A stretch of 44,994 nt of DNA from Porphyromonadaceae bacterium UBA7176 (GTDB lineage: Bacteria > Bacteroidota > Bacteroidia > Bacteroidales > Muribaculaceae). Under the pieces are notes generated by a model, which was not told where the DNA came from, ran no database searches, and was given only the letters and a program-made list of their open reading frames with translations. Below are positions 29,241 through 36,717 of the stretch, one piece after another; the first letter of the stretch is position 1; each line of letters starts with the position of its first letter. Location of the stretch: positions 582 through 45,575 of the forward strand of contig DKVO01000017.1 in assembly GCA_002491245.1 (NCBI GenBank). The letters are read 5' to 3'. The position numbers and the translations under genes were made by a program.

Positions 29241-30971
29241 ATGATGAAACAACTGTTTATATGTGCCCTTGCCATATTGCCTTTGGCAGGGATGGCTCAG
29301 AACGGCATAGCCGACGAGTTGAAGCGCGAGTATATAACACCTGTCAGAATCATCGATTTGCCACAAAATATGGGCGTCGGCGTCACAAACGCCGACGCCC
29401 TGCTTGTGCCGTTCGATGGTCAAGTGGCCGTATCGATGCCTCAGGCATGCCTCCTTTCCACAAAGGATGGTAAGAGAAGTGCGGTACTGCTCGACTTCGG
29501 TCGCGAGTTGTGCGGAGCTGTCGAACTCGCCGCTCCAATCAGGGCCAATCAGAAACCGGTCAATATACGTGTGTGTCTGGGCGAGTCGGTCAGCGAGGCG
29601 TTGAGCGATGTCAACGCCGAGGGCGCCACGGCGACTAATGAGCATGCCCTCCGCGACTTTACCGTCGGGATGCCTTGGCTCGGAACTCTCGAGGTCGGCA
29701 ACTCCGGTTTCCGCTTCGCCTTGGTCGAGCTGGTTGAGCCTGACGCCGAACTGCCGCTCAGGGCTGTCCGTGGAGTGTCGCGTTACCGCGATCTTCCATA
29801 TCTCGGATCGTTCAAGTGCAACGAACAGCGTATCAACGATATATGGTCGACCGGAGCGCATACAGTACACCTCAATATGCAGAATTACCTTTGGGATGGG
29901 GTCAAGCGCGACCGCCTCGTATGGGTCGGCGACATGCATCCCGAGGTTATGACCATAGCGAATGTATTCGGCGATTACGGAGTGGTGAAGAAAAGCCTCG
30001 ATTTCGCTCGCGACACGTCGCCTCTCCCCGAGTGGATGAACGGTATCGCTGCATACTCCATGTGGTGGATGATAATACACCGCGACCTGTGTCTCTACTC
30101 CGGCGACATTGCCTATCTCAAAGAGCAGTTGCCCTACATGAATGAGCTTGTCGATTGTTTCGCCGACAAGATTGACGGAAACAAAGAGAACTTCGCAGGC
30201 GGATTTCGACTCCTCGACTGGCCCACATCCGAGCGTCCCGACGTAATTCACTCGGGCTACCAGTCATTGCTCGTCATGGCACTGGAGGCTGCTAACCAGA
30301 TCGGTAAATGGACCGGCGACCGCGCAATGGCTGCAAAAAGCGAGAAATTGGTGAAGAACCTGCGCTCCTACAATCCTCCCACTGCCGGCGTGAAACAGGC
30401 ATCGGCTCTTGCCATTATCTCTGAAATGGCCCGGAACCGTCGTGCCGAGCGCGACGCTATTCTCAAAGATGGAGCTAACGGTTTCTCGACTTTCTACGGC
30501 TACTATATGCTCGAAGCTCTCGCCGATACCGACGCTCATGCACAGGCTGTCGACATCATGTCGGATTATTGGGGATGTATGCTCGACCTTGGGGCTACTT
30601 CGTTTTGGGAAGACCTTGTGTATGAGGAAGGACTCAAGGCATCGCGTATCGATGAACTTGTACCCGATGGTGGATTCGACATCCATAAATCGACAGGGGC
30701 ATACTGCTACAAGGGTCACCGTCACAGCTATTGCCACGGCTGGGCTTCGGGCCCGACTCCCTGGCTGTCGCGTCATGTCCTCGGTGTGCGTCCGCTCAAG
30801 CCTGGCTTTGAAGAAGTTGTCGTGGAGCCTCATCTCGGACGTTTGCAATGGGCCGAAGGCACAGTACCGACGCCTAAAGGACTTATCAAGGTGAAACACA
30901 CACGCACCCCCGACGGAAAGATAAAATCTGATATTTCAGCTCCTGATGGAGTAAAGGTGATATCAAAATAA
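29241..30971 (+). CDS. GH78-like alpha-L-rhamnosidase, secreted
   Basis: A 576-residue glycosidase with a signal peptide (MMKQLFICALAILPLAGMA). An N-terminal beta domain (about 40-185) is followed by the (alpha/alpha)6 barrel (about 190-500) with family signatures: YLWDGVKRDRLVWVGD (216-231, candidate acid residues D219 and D231), WMNGIAAYSMWWM, and GATSFWEDL (451-459, candidate base E457). The C-terminal beta domain contains SYCHGWASGPTPWLSRHVLG. It should release terminal alpha-L-rhamnose from plant or bacterial glycans in the periplasm. Its shorter length than most GH78 enzymes (often over 700) and the changed DGPKRDR-type motif leave specificity open. The start could also be the next codon, 29244. 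Confidence 0.85.
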   Translation: MMKQLFICALAILPLAGMAQNGIADELKREYITPVRIIDLPQNMGVGVTNADALLVPFDGQVAVSMPQACLLSTKDGKRSAVLLDFGRELCGAVELAAPIRANQKPVNIRVCLGESVSEALSDVNAEGATATNEHALRDFTVGMPWLGTLEVGNSGFRFALVELVEPDAELPLRAVRGVSRYRDLPYLGSFKCNEQRINDIWSTGAHTVHLNMQNYLWDGVKRDRLVWVGDMHPEVMTIANVFGDYGVVKKSLDFARDTSPLPEWMNGIAAYSMWWMIIHRDLCLYSGDIAYLKEQLPYMNELVDCFADKIDGNKENFAGGFRLLDWPTSERPDVIHSGYQSLLVMALEAANQIGKWTGDRAMAAKSEKLVKNLRSYNPPTAGVKQASALAIISEMARNRRAERDAILKDGANGFSTFYGYYMLEALADTDAHAQAVDIMSDYWGCMLDLGATSFWEDLVYEEGLKASRIDELVPDGGFDIHKSTGAYCYKGHRHSYCHGWASGPTPWLSRHVLGVRPLKPGFEEVVVEPHLGRLQWAEGTVPTPKGLIKVKHTRTPDGKIKSDISAPDGVKVISK

Positions 30972-30979
30972 CAGGTATA

Positions 30980-31025
30980 CGACATTAAAGCCCACGCACC
31001 TCATGATGCGTGGGCTTTAATGTCG
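30980..31025. terminator. 19-bp perfect bidirectional terminator hairpin
   Basis: The arms 30980-30998 and 31007-31025 are exact reverse complements over 19 bp with an 8-base loop. The stem core is GCCCACGCA, and TTTAATG lies at each outer end. It sits between the convergent GH78 and gadB genes, and should end both. Confidence 0.85.
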
Positions 31026-31040
31026 ATGGCGACGGGCTAT

Positions 31041-32465
31041 TTATCGCCCTGTGTGGTTGAATTTTGAAGACTCTATCTCGATATCCTTCTCCATCGCTAT
31101 TCGGGTCGGGGTAGGGTACTCGAGTTTGTTGAGTTCGGCGATTGCGAAGTTTATGTCGGAAAGGAGCTGGTCGGCCATGTCGCGGCTGAAACCGTGTTTG
31201 ACCACGATACGCATCACCACAATTTCCTTTATGTTGTCGGGCATCGTGTAGGCCGGTACCATCCATCCCTTCTGGGCAAGTTTGTCCTGAAGGTCAAACA
31301 ATGTCCACTTGCAATCTTTCTGTACCTCTGGTTTGATGAGCCATGCGAACAATGGGTTGGGGCAGGTCTTGTCAAATGTCACGAAGGGTTCGGTCTTGCC
31401 GATCTGGTCGTGGAGGTACTGAGCCACGGCAAGGGTGTTGAACTGTACTTCCTTGTAGCCTTGGAAGCCGAGGCGGATAAACTGGTAGTACTGACCCAAA
31501 ATCTGGGCGGCCGGACGGCTGAAGTTAAGTCCTACCTGTCGGATTTCTGCCCCAAGATAGTTCACGCTGAAGCTCATAACGTCGGGGAGATACTTCTTGT
31601 CTTTCCATACTATCCAGCCCAGTCCGGGGTATACGAGGCCATATTTGTGGCCTGAAGTCGAAATCGAGAGCACCCATTTGAGCCTGAAGTCCCATTTCTT
31701 GTCTGGCTCGAGGAAGGGCAGGATAAAGCCGCCTGATGCAGCATCGATATGGATAGGGATATCATATCCGGTCTCGGCGTTGAATTTATCGAGTGCAGCG
31801 TCGAGTGCCTCTACATCATCGTTTAGACCGGTCCAGGTGACACCCATGATAGGTACGACGCATATCGTGTTCTCATCGCAGAGTTTAATTGCCTCTTCCG
31901 GGTCGAGACTTGTCTTGTCGAGCGAGATTGGCACCGTACGCATTTCGATCTGCCAGAGTTCGGCAAATTTTTGCCAGCATATCTGGTAGGCTGTAGAGAT
32001 CACGAAATTGGGCTTGTCGTATGGTTTTCCTTGCGCTTTGCGTTTCTCGCGCCAACGGATCCATGCAGCGATGCCGCCGAGCATACATGCTTCCGAGCTG
32101 CCGATGGCCAGTGCGCCGGTCTTCCATTTCTCTTGTTCGGGAGTATGCCACAGATTGGCCACTATGTTGATGCATTTGGCATTCATCACTGCGATGCGTG
32201 GATACTCCGTCTCGTCGATATAGTTTATGGAGATTGCCTCGTTCATGAGTCTGGTGGCATATTCGTCCATGTACGTGGTGACAAAAGTCGCCATGTTCAA
32301 CCGCGGTTGTGTTTGGGCATAGGTTTCGTCTTTGACCATCTGATAGGCCGTCTCGGGTGTGGTGGGGCCTTCGGGTATGAACTGGTCGGGCGCCGGTTGC
32401 AGCGAGGCATTCGAGCCGAAAGTGTCGGTCTTGGCATCGCCATTGCGGAAGTTAGGGTCTTTCAT
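31041..32465 (-). CDS. gadB: Glutamate decarboxylase
   Basis: A PLP enzyme turning glutamate plus a proton into GABA and CO2, which raises internal pH. At 474 residues it is of GadA/B length (about 466). PLP contacts are visible: K274 in SGHKYG, D241 in HIDAASGGF, and the acidic-patch region TYMDEYATRLM near the N-terminus. The last residues (KFNHTGR) include the His-Thr pair that, in E. coli GadB, closes the active site at neutral pH. This suggests similar pH control. It follows the AspT-family exchanger gene by 42 bases, so the two form one operon. Confidence 0.96.
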   Translation of the reverse strand: MKDPNFRNGDAKTDTFGSNASLQPAPDQFIPEGPTTPETAYQMVKDETYAQTQPRLNMATFVTTYMDEYATRLMNEAISINYIDETEYPRIAVMNAKCINIVANLWHTPEQEKWKTGALAIGSSEACMLGGIAAWIRWREKRKAQGKPYDKPNFVISTAYQICWQKFAELWQIEMRTVPISLDKTSLDPEEAIKLCDENTICVVPIMGVTWTGLNDDVEALDAALDKFNAETGYDIPIHIDAASGGFILPFLEPDKKWDFRLKWVLSISTSGHKYGLVYPGLGWIVWKDKKYLPDVMSFSVNYLGAEIRQVGLNFSRPAAQILGQYYQFIRLGFQGYKEVQFNTLAVAQYLHDQIGKTEPFVTFDKTCPNPLFAWLIKPEVQKDCKWTLFDLQDKLAQKGWMVPAYTMPDNIKEIVVMRIVVKHGFSRDMADQLLSDINFAIAELNKLEYPTPTRIAMEKDIEIESSKFNHTGR

Positions 32466-32507
32466 CTTCAGTAGTTGTTTTGTTTGGGAGAAATAAGTTG
32501 TTTGTTA

Positions 32508-34211
32508 TCAATTCATGAGCAATACTATCACTACACCCCACAAGATAAGGAGAGTGTTGCCAATCGCATATGTCACCGTGTATCCCATCGCCGGGATTGT
32601 GCTGCCCAGAGCATCCTGGATTGCGCCGAGAGAGGCGGTGGTGGTGCGGCTGCCGGCACAGCAGCCAAGATTGATCGCTGCCGGGAATTTGAATACATAT
32701 TTGCCGAGCAACATGGCGATTACGAGAGGTAGGGTGGTGCATACCGCGCCCATCACAAACAGCATCCATCCTACTTGCTCGAGGCCGCTGATGAACGACG
32801 GACCTGATGTGATGCCGATTACGGCTATAAACATGTTTAGACCAAGATTGTCCATAAGCCATACACTGGCGCTCGGGATGCGGCCGAAAGTCGGGTGTTT
32901 CGACCTGAGCCAACCGAAGAACAAGCCTGCGATGAGGGCGCCGCCACTGGTGCTGAGGCTCACAGGTACTGATCCGAAATGGATTGTGAGCGCGCCGATG
33001 AGACCGCCGATAAATATGCCGAGACCAACAAGGATGAGGTCTGATTTGTCGGTCAGTTTATCGGGGTAGCCGAGCTGGGCCGAGGCTTCTTTCACCTCAC
33101 GGTCGAGGCCAATAATGGTTATCACATCTCCGGCCTGAAGTTTCACCTGGGCGAGGACAGGAATTGAAGCCCCACCTCGACGGATATTCTTTATCGATAT
33201 GCCGTACATGTATTTGAGCTTACGTATCTGGTCTACAGTCTTGCCGGCGCAGCCCTTTTTGCTGACTGTTATCTGCATCTGCTCGGCAGGGAAATCGAGA
33301 AGTTCGGCATCGTTGACCTCGGGACCTATCCAATTTTCGTCGCCGATAATGAACTCTCTACGGCCGCTGAGCACTATCTCGTCACCCTTGTTTATCTTGA
33401 GGTCGGGAGTGGGGTCGAGGAGTTGATTGTTTTGTCTCACTCGCTCCACAAACAGGCGTCGGCCCTGGCCTTTGAGGTAATCTTCGACTTCGGCCACTGA
33501 GCGTGGAGTGTCGAAATAATCTGCCGTAGTCTTGTAGGCGCGGAAGGCCACCGGGCGTAGAGCGTTGATATAATTCGGGTCGCCGGTTGATGAGCCTTGG
33601 TTCATCTTCTTCTCCAGTTCGGCAGTCTCCGCCTTCACTTTCTTGAGTCCGCCCAACATGGCAGGGCCGAGATTGGCCAGGATATATGCAGATCCTATCG
33701 TACCGAACACATATGTCACGGCGTAGCATACGGGCATGATATTGACCCATTGCGATTTCTCGGCGGCGGTAGTGTTCACGGAGTTGAGAGTGTCTACGCC
33801 TACACCTAATATCGCCGACATCGTCTGCGAGCCGGCAAGAAGTCCGAGGGCTTCTCCGGTATTATAATTCATGACAAGAGCCACACCCCATGTTACCAGA
33901 AGACACAGCACGCACACGACACCGGCAAACAGAACCTGTTTTAGACCGTCGCCGCGTAGGGCAGAGAAAAATTGAGGACCGACACTGTAGCCGATAGAGA
34001 AAAGGAACAGAAGGAAGAAGGCGTTCTTGATGGGGCCGGGGATGGGAATGTCCATTTGTCCGACAAGCACTCCCACAAGAAGTACCGAAGTTACCGTTCC
34101 GAGAGAGAACGACTTGTATTTCAGTTGTCCGATTAGGAAACCTGCACCAAGTGTGAGGAATATTGCCAGAGACGGATTAGTCCTCAAAGTTTCTACAAAC
34201 CAATGTATCAT
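32508..34211 (-). CDS. AspT/YidE-type aspartate:alanine exchanger family transporter
   Basis: A 567-residue inner-membrane exchanger of the AAE family. Two blocks of about five membrane segments (about 1-190 and 385-567) flank two RCK_C/TrkA_C-like domains (about 215-380, for example LDPTPDLKINKGDEIVLSGR and VLAQVKLQAGDVITIIGLD). Both membrane blocks begin with the family pattern (LTLGAGFLIGQLK and LGIFIGGLIGALTI) and carry GSQTMSAILG / GSRTTTASLG at their ends. Known members swap aspartate for alanine. Its place before gadB suggests it may exchange glutamate for GABA here. That is inference from gene order. A -7 element lies at 34292-34299. Confidence 0.88.
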   Translation of the reverse strand: MIHWFVETLRTNPSLAIFLTLGAGFLIGQLKYKSFSLGTVTSVLLVGVLVGQMDIPIPGPIKNAFFLLFLFSIGYSVGPQFFSALRGDGLKQVLFAGVVCVLCLLVTWGVALVMNYNTGEALGLLAGSQTMSAILGVGVDTLNSVNTTAAEKSQWVNIMPVCYAVTYVFGTIGSAYILANLGPAMLGGLKKVKAETAELEKKMNQGSSTGDPNYINALRPVAFRAYKTTADYFDTPRSVAEVEDYLKGQGRRLFVERVRQNNQLLDPTPDLKINKGDEIVLSGRREFIIGDENWIGPEVNDAELLDFPAEQMQITVSKKGCAGKTVDQIRKLKYMYGISIKNIRRGGASIPVLAQVKLQAGDVITIIGLDREVKEASAQLGYPDKLTDKSDLILVGLGIFIGGLIGALTIHFGSVPVSLSTSGGALIAGLFFGWLRSKHPTFGRIPSASVWLMDNLGLNMFIAVIGITSGPSFISGLEQVGWMLFVMGAVCTTLPLVIAMLLGKYVFKFPAAINLGCCAGSRTTTASLGAIQDALGSTIPAMGYTVTYAIGNTLLILWGVVIVLLMN

Positions 34212-34544
34212 CGCCTGAATTATTAGATGCTTATAGTTGAAAAATTTAACTCTCCGGTATCAATCACCGATGAAATTATAACGTTCCATCGCAAAATTAG
34301 TTCGCGCCGACGGCGGTAGCCCGATACTCTGCATCGGGTCAAAAAATAATCCCAAAAATCGAAACACTTGAAAAAACGCCGATAATCCGCACCCAAGGGA
34401 ACTATCTTTGCAGACAAATCGCCGGCCAAAGCCAAAGCGTCGGCAAAGAGGACTTTGACATTTTTACACCTCAAAGCTGTCGCTGTAATAAGTATGGGAT
34501 CGACTCTTAAATTCCGAAAATAATGCGTAACTTTGTGTTTATAA
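34212..34544. other. Intergenic stretch between aspT-like and DUF3800 genes
   Basis: These 333 bases hold no convincing gene. A minus-strand -7 element (TAATTTTG, 34299-34292) probably serves the AspT-like gene. On the plus strand TATCTTTG (34403-34410) lacks a -33, and TAACTTTG (34528-34535) lies right before the DUF3800 start. A minus-strand frame of 83 codons (34223-34474) overlaps the aspT leader and shows no protein-like pattern. Confidence 0.6.
34528..34535 (+). promoter_or_regulatory. -7 element directly before the DUF3800 gene
   Basis: TAACTTTG ends only 9 bases before the first ATG (34545) and 15 before the second (34551). Transcription starting at the usual distance would give an almost leaderless mRNA. 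No -33 TTTG is seen. Confidence 0.45.
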
Positions 34545-35303
34545 ATGATTATGGGAAATCAAGCTAAACAAAAATATTATCTCTACATAGACGAGTGCGG
34601 CGACCAAAATTTGGAGAACTTCAACCCTGAGTTTCCTATATTTACGTTGTGCGGCGTATTGGTGTCAAGGGAGAACAAAAAGAAGTTCGAAGCAGCGTTT
34701 AATGCCCTGAAACAAGAATTTTGGGGTAATGAAGATGTTATAATCCACTCGCGAGACATACGCAGATGCAAAAATGAATTTCAAGTGTTGTTAGAACCTG
34801 AAATTAAACCCCGGTTTTATACACGAGTAAATGAAATTCTTTCGCAAAATGAGGCTTATGTAGTTGTGGCGTGTACTATATTGAAGGAGCCATTCATCCG
34901 CTTGTTCAGCAATACGGAAGATGTTTATGGCCTATCTTTATCATATTTGCTTGAAAGGAGTATTTTTTGCGTAGATGATAAAAATGAGGATGCGGTAATT
35001 GACGTGATTTTTGAAAAGCGAGGAAAGAACGAGGATAGAAATCTAACCAAATTCTATAACGGGCTGCGAGTCACAGGAACAAAGTGGGTAGATGCAGAGC
35101 GACTGCAAAGTAGAATAGGTGCATTTACAGCACGTTCAAAAAAGGATAATCTTGTAGGCTTGCAAATTGCAGACCTTATCGCATATCCAATTGCACGAAA
35201 GGTTCTTAACGCCGATGCCCCAAATCCGGCTTTTGATATAATAAAACCGAGCATATATGCCTCCAACGGAGCATTACTTGGATTTAAGGTTATACCACAT
35301 TAA
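34545..35303 (+). CDS. DUF3800 domain protein
   Basis: A 252-residue protein of the DUF3800 family (RNase H-like fold, role unknown, often found near mobile or defence genes). The first motif YYLYIDECGDQ carries the conserved Asp-Glu pair near residue 15. The last motif VGLQIADLIAYPIARKVL carries the conserved Gln-x-Ala-Asp. Coding bases are clearly more AT-rich than in neighbours (many AAA, AAT and ATA codons), which suggests recent transfer. Two in-frame ATGs (34545, 34551) are possible starts. A strong hairpin terminator follows 2 bases after the stop. Confidence 0.88.
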   Translation: MIMGNQAKQKYYLYIDECGDQNLENFNPEFPIFTLCGVLVSRENKKKFEAAFNALKQEFWGNEDVIIHSRDIRRCKNEFQVLLEPEIKPRFYTRVNEILSQNEAYVVVACTILKEPFIRLFSNTEDVYGLSLSYLLERSIFCVDDKNEDAVIDVIFEKRGKNEDRNLTKFYNGLRVTGTKWVDAERLQSRIGAFTARSKKDNLVGLQIADLIAYPIARKVLNADAPNPAFDIIKPSIYASNGALLGFKVIPH

Positions 35304-35416
35304 AAAAGAGCGGCCGAAAGGCCGCTCTTTCCCATCTGCGCCAGCAGATGCCTAAAATCGTTGCTTTCGCACTCGAAGTATTTCTTTATTGAGGGGGAAA
35401 CTTGACCCCGTTTAGT
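35302..35416 (-). ncRNA. Candidate small RNA, about 115 nt
   Basis: An orphan transcription unit between the DUF3800 gene and the nuo operon, on the opposite strand to both. A full consensus promoter (35421-35451) drives it, and it ends in a perfect 11-bp hairpin followed by T residues (35302-35330). Between these the RNA can form GGGG/CCCC near its 5' end, CUUCG-AGUG-CGAAAG in the middle, and CAUCUGC-UGGC-GCAGAUG (35333-35350) before the terminator. No start codon opens a frame of useful length. It does not resemble SRP RNA, tmRNA or 6S RNA. Confidence 0.62.
35305..35330. terminator. Bidirectional terminator with 11-bp perfect stem
   Basis: AAAGAGCGGCC (35305-35315), GAAA loop, GGCCGCTCTTT (35320-35330). 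On the plus strand it closes DUF3800. On the minus strand it ends CTCTTTTTT, a strong end for the small RNA candidate. Confidence 0.9.
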
Positions 35417-35420
35417 ATCG

Positions 35421-35451
35421 CAAAGTTAATGATTATTTTACGATCTACAAA
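35421..35451 (-). promoter_or_regulatory. Orphan promoter between DUF3800 and nuoA
   Basis: On the minus strand TTTG (35451-35448), 19 bases, TAACTTTG (35428-35421) is a full consensus match. It faces away from nuoA and toward no protein gene. It is the main evidence for the small RNA at 35302-35416. Confidence 0.75.
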
Positions 35452-35542
35452 ATTAGAACTTAAAAAAGGATGAAAAAGTTTGCTGTTAGGCTCTGCGATA
35501 GTGATATGTTGAAAACTAAATGTAAAAATATGTTGCGCAGGA

Positions 35543-35574
35543 TTTCGCTAATTGGGAGAAAAATCGTATCTTTG
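35543..35574 (+). promoter_or_regulatory. nuo operon promoter
   Basis: TTTC (35543-35546), 20 bases, TATCTTTG (35567-35574). The predicted start near 35580 leaves a leader of about 135 nt before nuoA. The leader contains a possible 20-codon frame (35633-35695, ATG to TGA). Its product is unlike any known leader peptide. Confidence 0.65.
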
Positions 35575-35714
35575 CACCACCAAACGAGTGCTTGCCTTGT
35601 GGTTGCATCTTGATTTTGTGATGTAAATCTTTATGTCGCAGCTTATTCTCTTCTTCCGGCGCTGTCGGGAAAGCAACTCGGGTGTGAAGCTATGAAAATA
35701 AACTAAGTCAATAT

Positions 35715-36095
35715 ATGATAACAACAGCCATCTTCGGAATAGAGAATAACGGGCTCTTGGGTATCACCGCATTGCTTACCGGTGTTGCGCTGGTGGCTTT
35801 GGCGCTATGGATTGCCAAGCTCATCTCTCCGAGCTCGTTCAACCCTCAGAAGGGTGAAGCCTACGAATGCGGTATCCCTACACGCGGCGAGTCTATGTCG
35901 CAATTTAAAGTGGGATATTATCTCTTTGCTATTCTGTTCCTTATGTTCGATGTCGAAACCGTTTTCCTCTTCCCTTGGGCAGTCAGGATGCGTGAGCTCG
36001 GCGTCGATGGTTTATTATGTATCGCCGTCTTCTTCGGCATTTTGGTGCTGGGCCTCGTCTACGCCTGGCGGAAAGGAGCTCTCGAATGGAAGTAA
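35715..36095 (+). CDS. nuoA: NADH-quinone oxidoreductase subunit A
   Basis: A small membrane subunit of complex I, at the junction of the membrane and peripheral arms. The 126 residues have three membrane helices and the family signature KGEAYECGIPTRGES, then FKVGYYLFAILFLMFDVETVFLFPWA, whose acidic residues (FDVE) lie in the quinone-proton coupling region. First gene of the nuo cluster, after a leader of about 135 nt. Its last 10 bases overlap nuoB. Confidence 0.97.
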   Translation: MITTAIFGIENNGLLGITALLTGVALVALALWIAKLISPSSFNPQKGEAYECGIPTRGESMSQFKVGYYLFAILFLMFDVETVFLFPWAVRMRELGVDGLLCIAVFFGILVLGLVYAWRKGALEWK

Positions 36096-36694
36096 CAACC
36101 AAAAGCATGCCGTATGACGCATGGCAGGACAACGAGTATATCGAAGGACTCGTAAAGCAGTTGCAGGAAAGCGGCACTAACGTTATCGTCGGCTCGCTCG
36201 ACAAGCTTATCAACTGGGGTCGTTCAAATTCGATTTGGCCTCTGACTTTCGCTACAAGCTGCTGCGGTATCGAGTTTGTGAGCCTTGGCGCTGCCCGTTT
36301 CGATATGGCGCGTTTTGGATGGGAAGTTGCCCGTTCGTCGCCTCGTCAGGCCGACTTCATGATGGTGGCAGGCACAATTGTGCACCGCATGGTACCTGTC
36401 TTCCGTCGTCTCTACGATCAGCTCGCCGAGCCGAAATATGTCATTGCCTGCGGTAGTTGCGCGATATCGGGTGGCCCGTTCCGCAAGAGTTATCACGTGG
36501 CAAAGGGTATTGAAGATATCGTGCCTGTCGACGTGTTTGTTCCCGGATGTCCTCCCCGTCCCGAAGCTATGATATACGGTATCATGCAGCTTAGCCGAAA
36601 GATCAAGGTAGAGCGCTTCTTCGGCGGCGTCAACCGCAAGGAAAAACAGCAAGAATTTCTCGCCCAGCACCCTGTGGAGGGCGTCGAAGATTAA
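36086..36694 (+). CDS. nuoB: NADH-quinone oxidoreductase subunit B
   Basis: Holds cluster N2, the last 4Fe-4S centre before quinone. The ligands are present: C59 and C60 (ATSCCGIEF), C125 (ACGSCAISGG) and C155 (VPGCPPRPE). At 202 residues it is of normal length. The start was set at the ATG at 36086 inside the end of nuoA, as the upstream in-frame part (from 36017) is a nuoA shadow. The next gene, nuoCD, starts 23 bases downstream. Confidence 0.97.
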   Translation: MEVTTKSMPYDAWQDNEYIEGLVKQLQESGTNVIVGSLDKLINWGRSNSIWPLTFATSCCGIEFVSLGAARFDMARFGWEVARSSPRQADFMMVAGTIVHRMVPVFRRLYDQLAEPKYVIACGSCAISGGPFRKSYHVAKGIEDIVPVDVFVPGCPPRPEAMIYGIMQLSRKIKVERFFGGVNRKEKQQEFLAQHPVEGVED

Positions 36695-36717
36695 CCACCG
36701 GTCATTAATTTTCTGTC

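Noticed and set aside
34223..34474. 83-codon minus-strand frame upstream of the AspT-like gene
   Set aside because: It covers the likely promoter and leader of that gene and resembles no protein family.
35302..35416. Small-RNA candidate as SRP (4.5S), 6S or tmRNA
   Set aside because: The SRP core (GGUCAGG ... GGAA ... AGCAGCC) is absent, there is no long bulged hairpin as in 6S, and there is no tRNA-like end or tag frame as in tmRNA.
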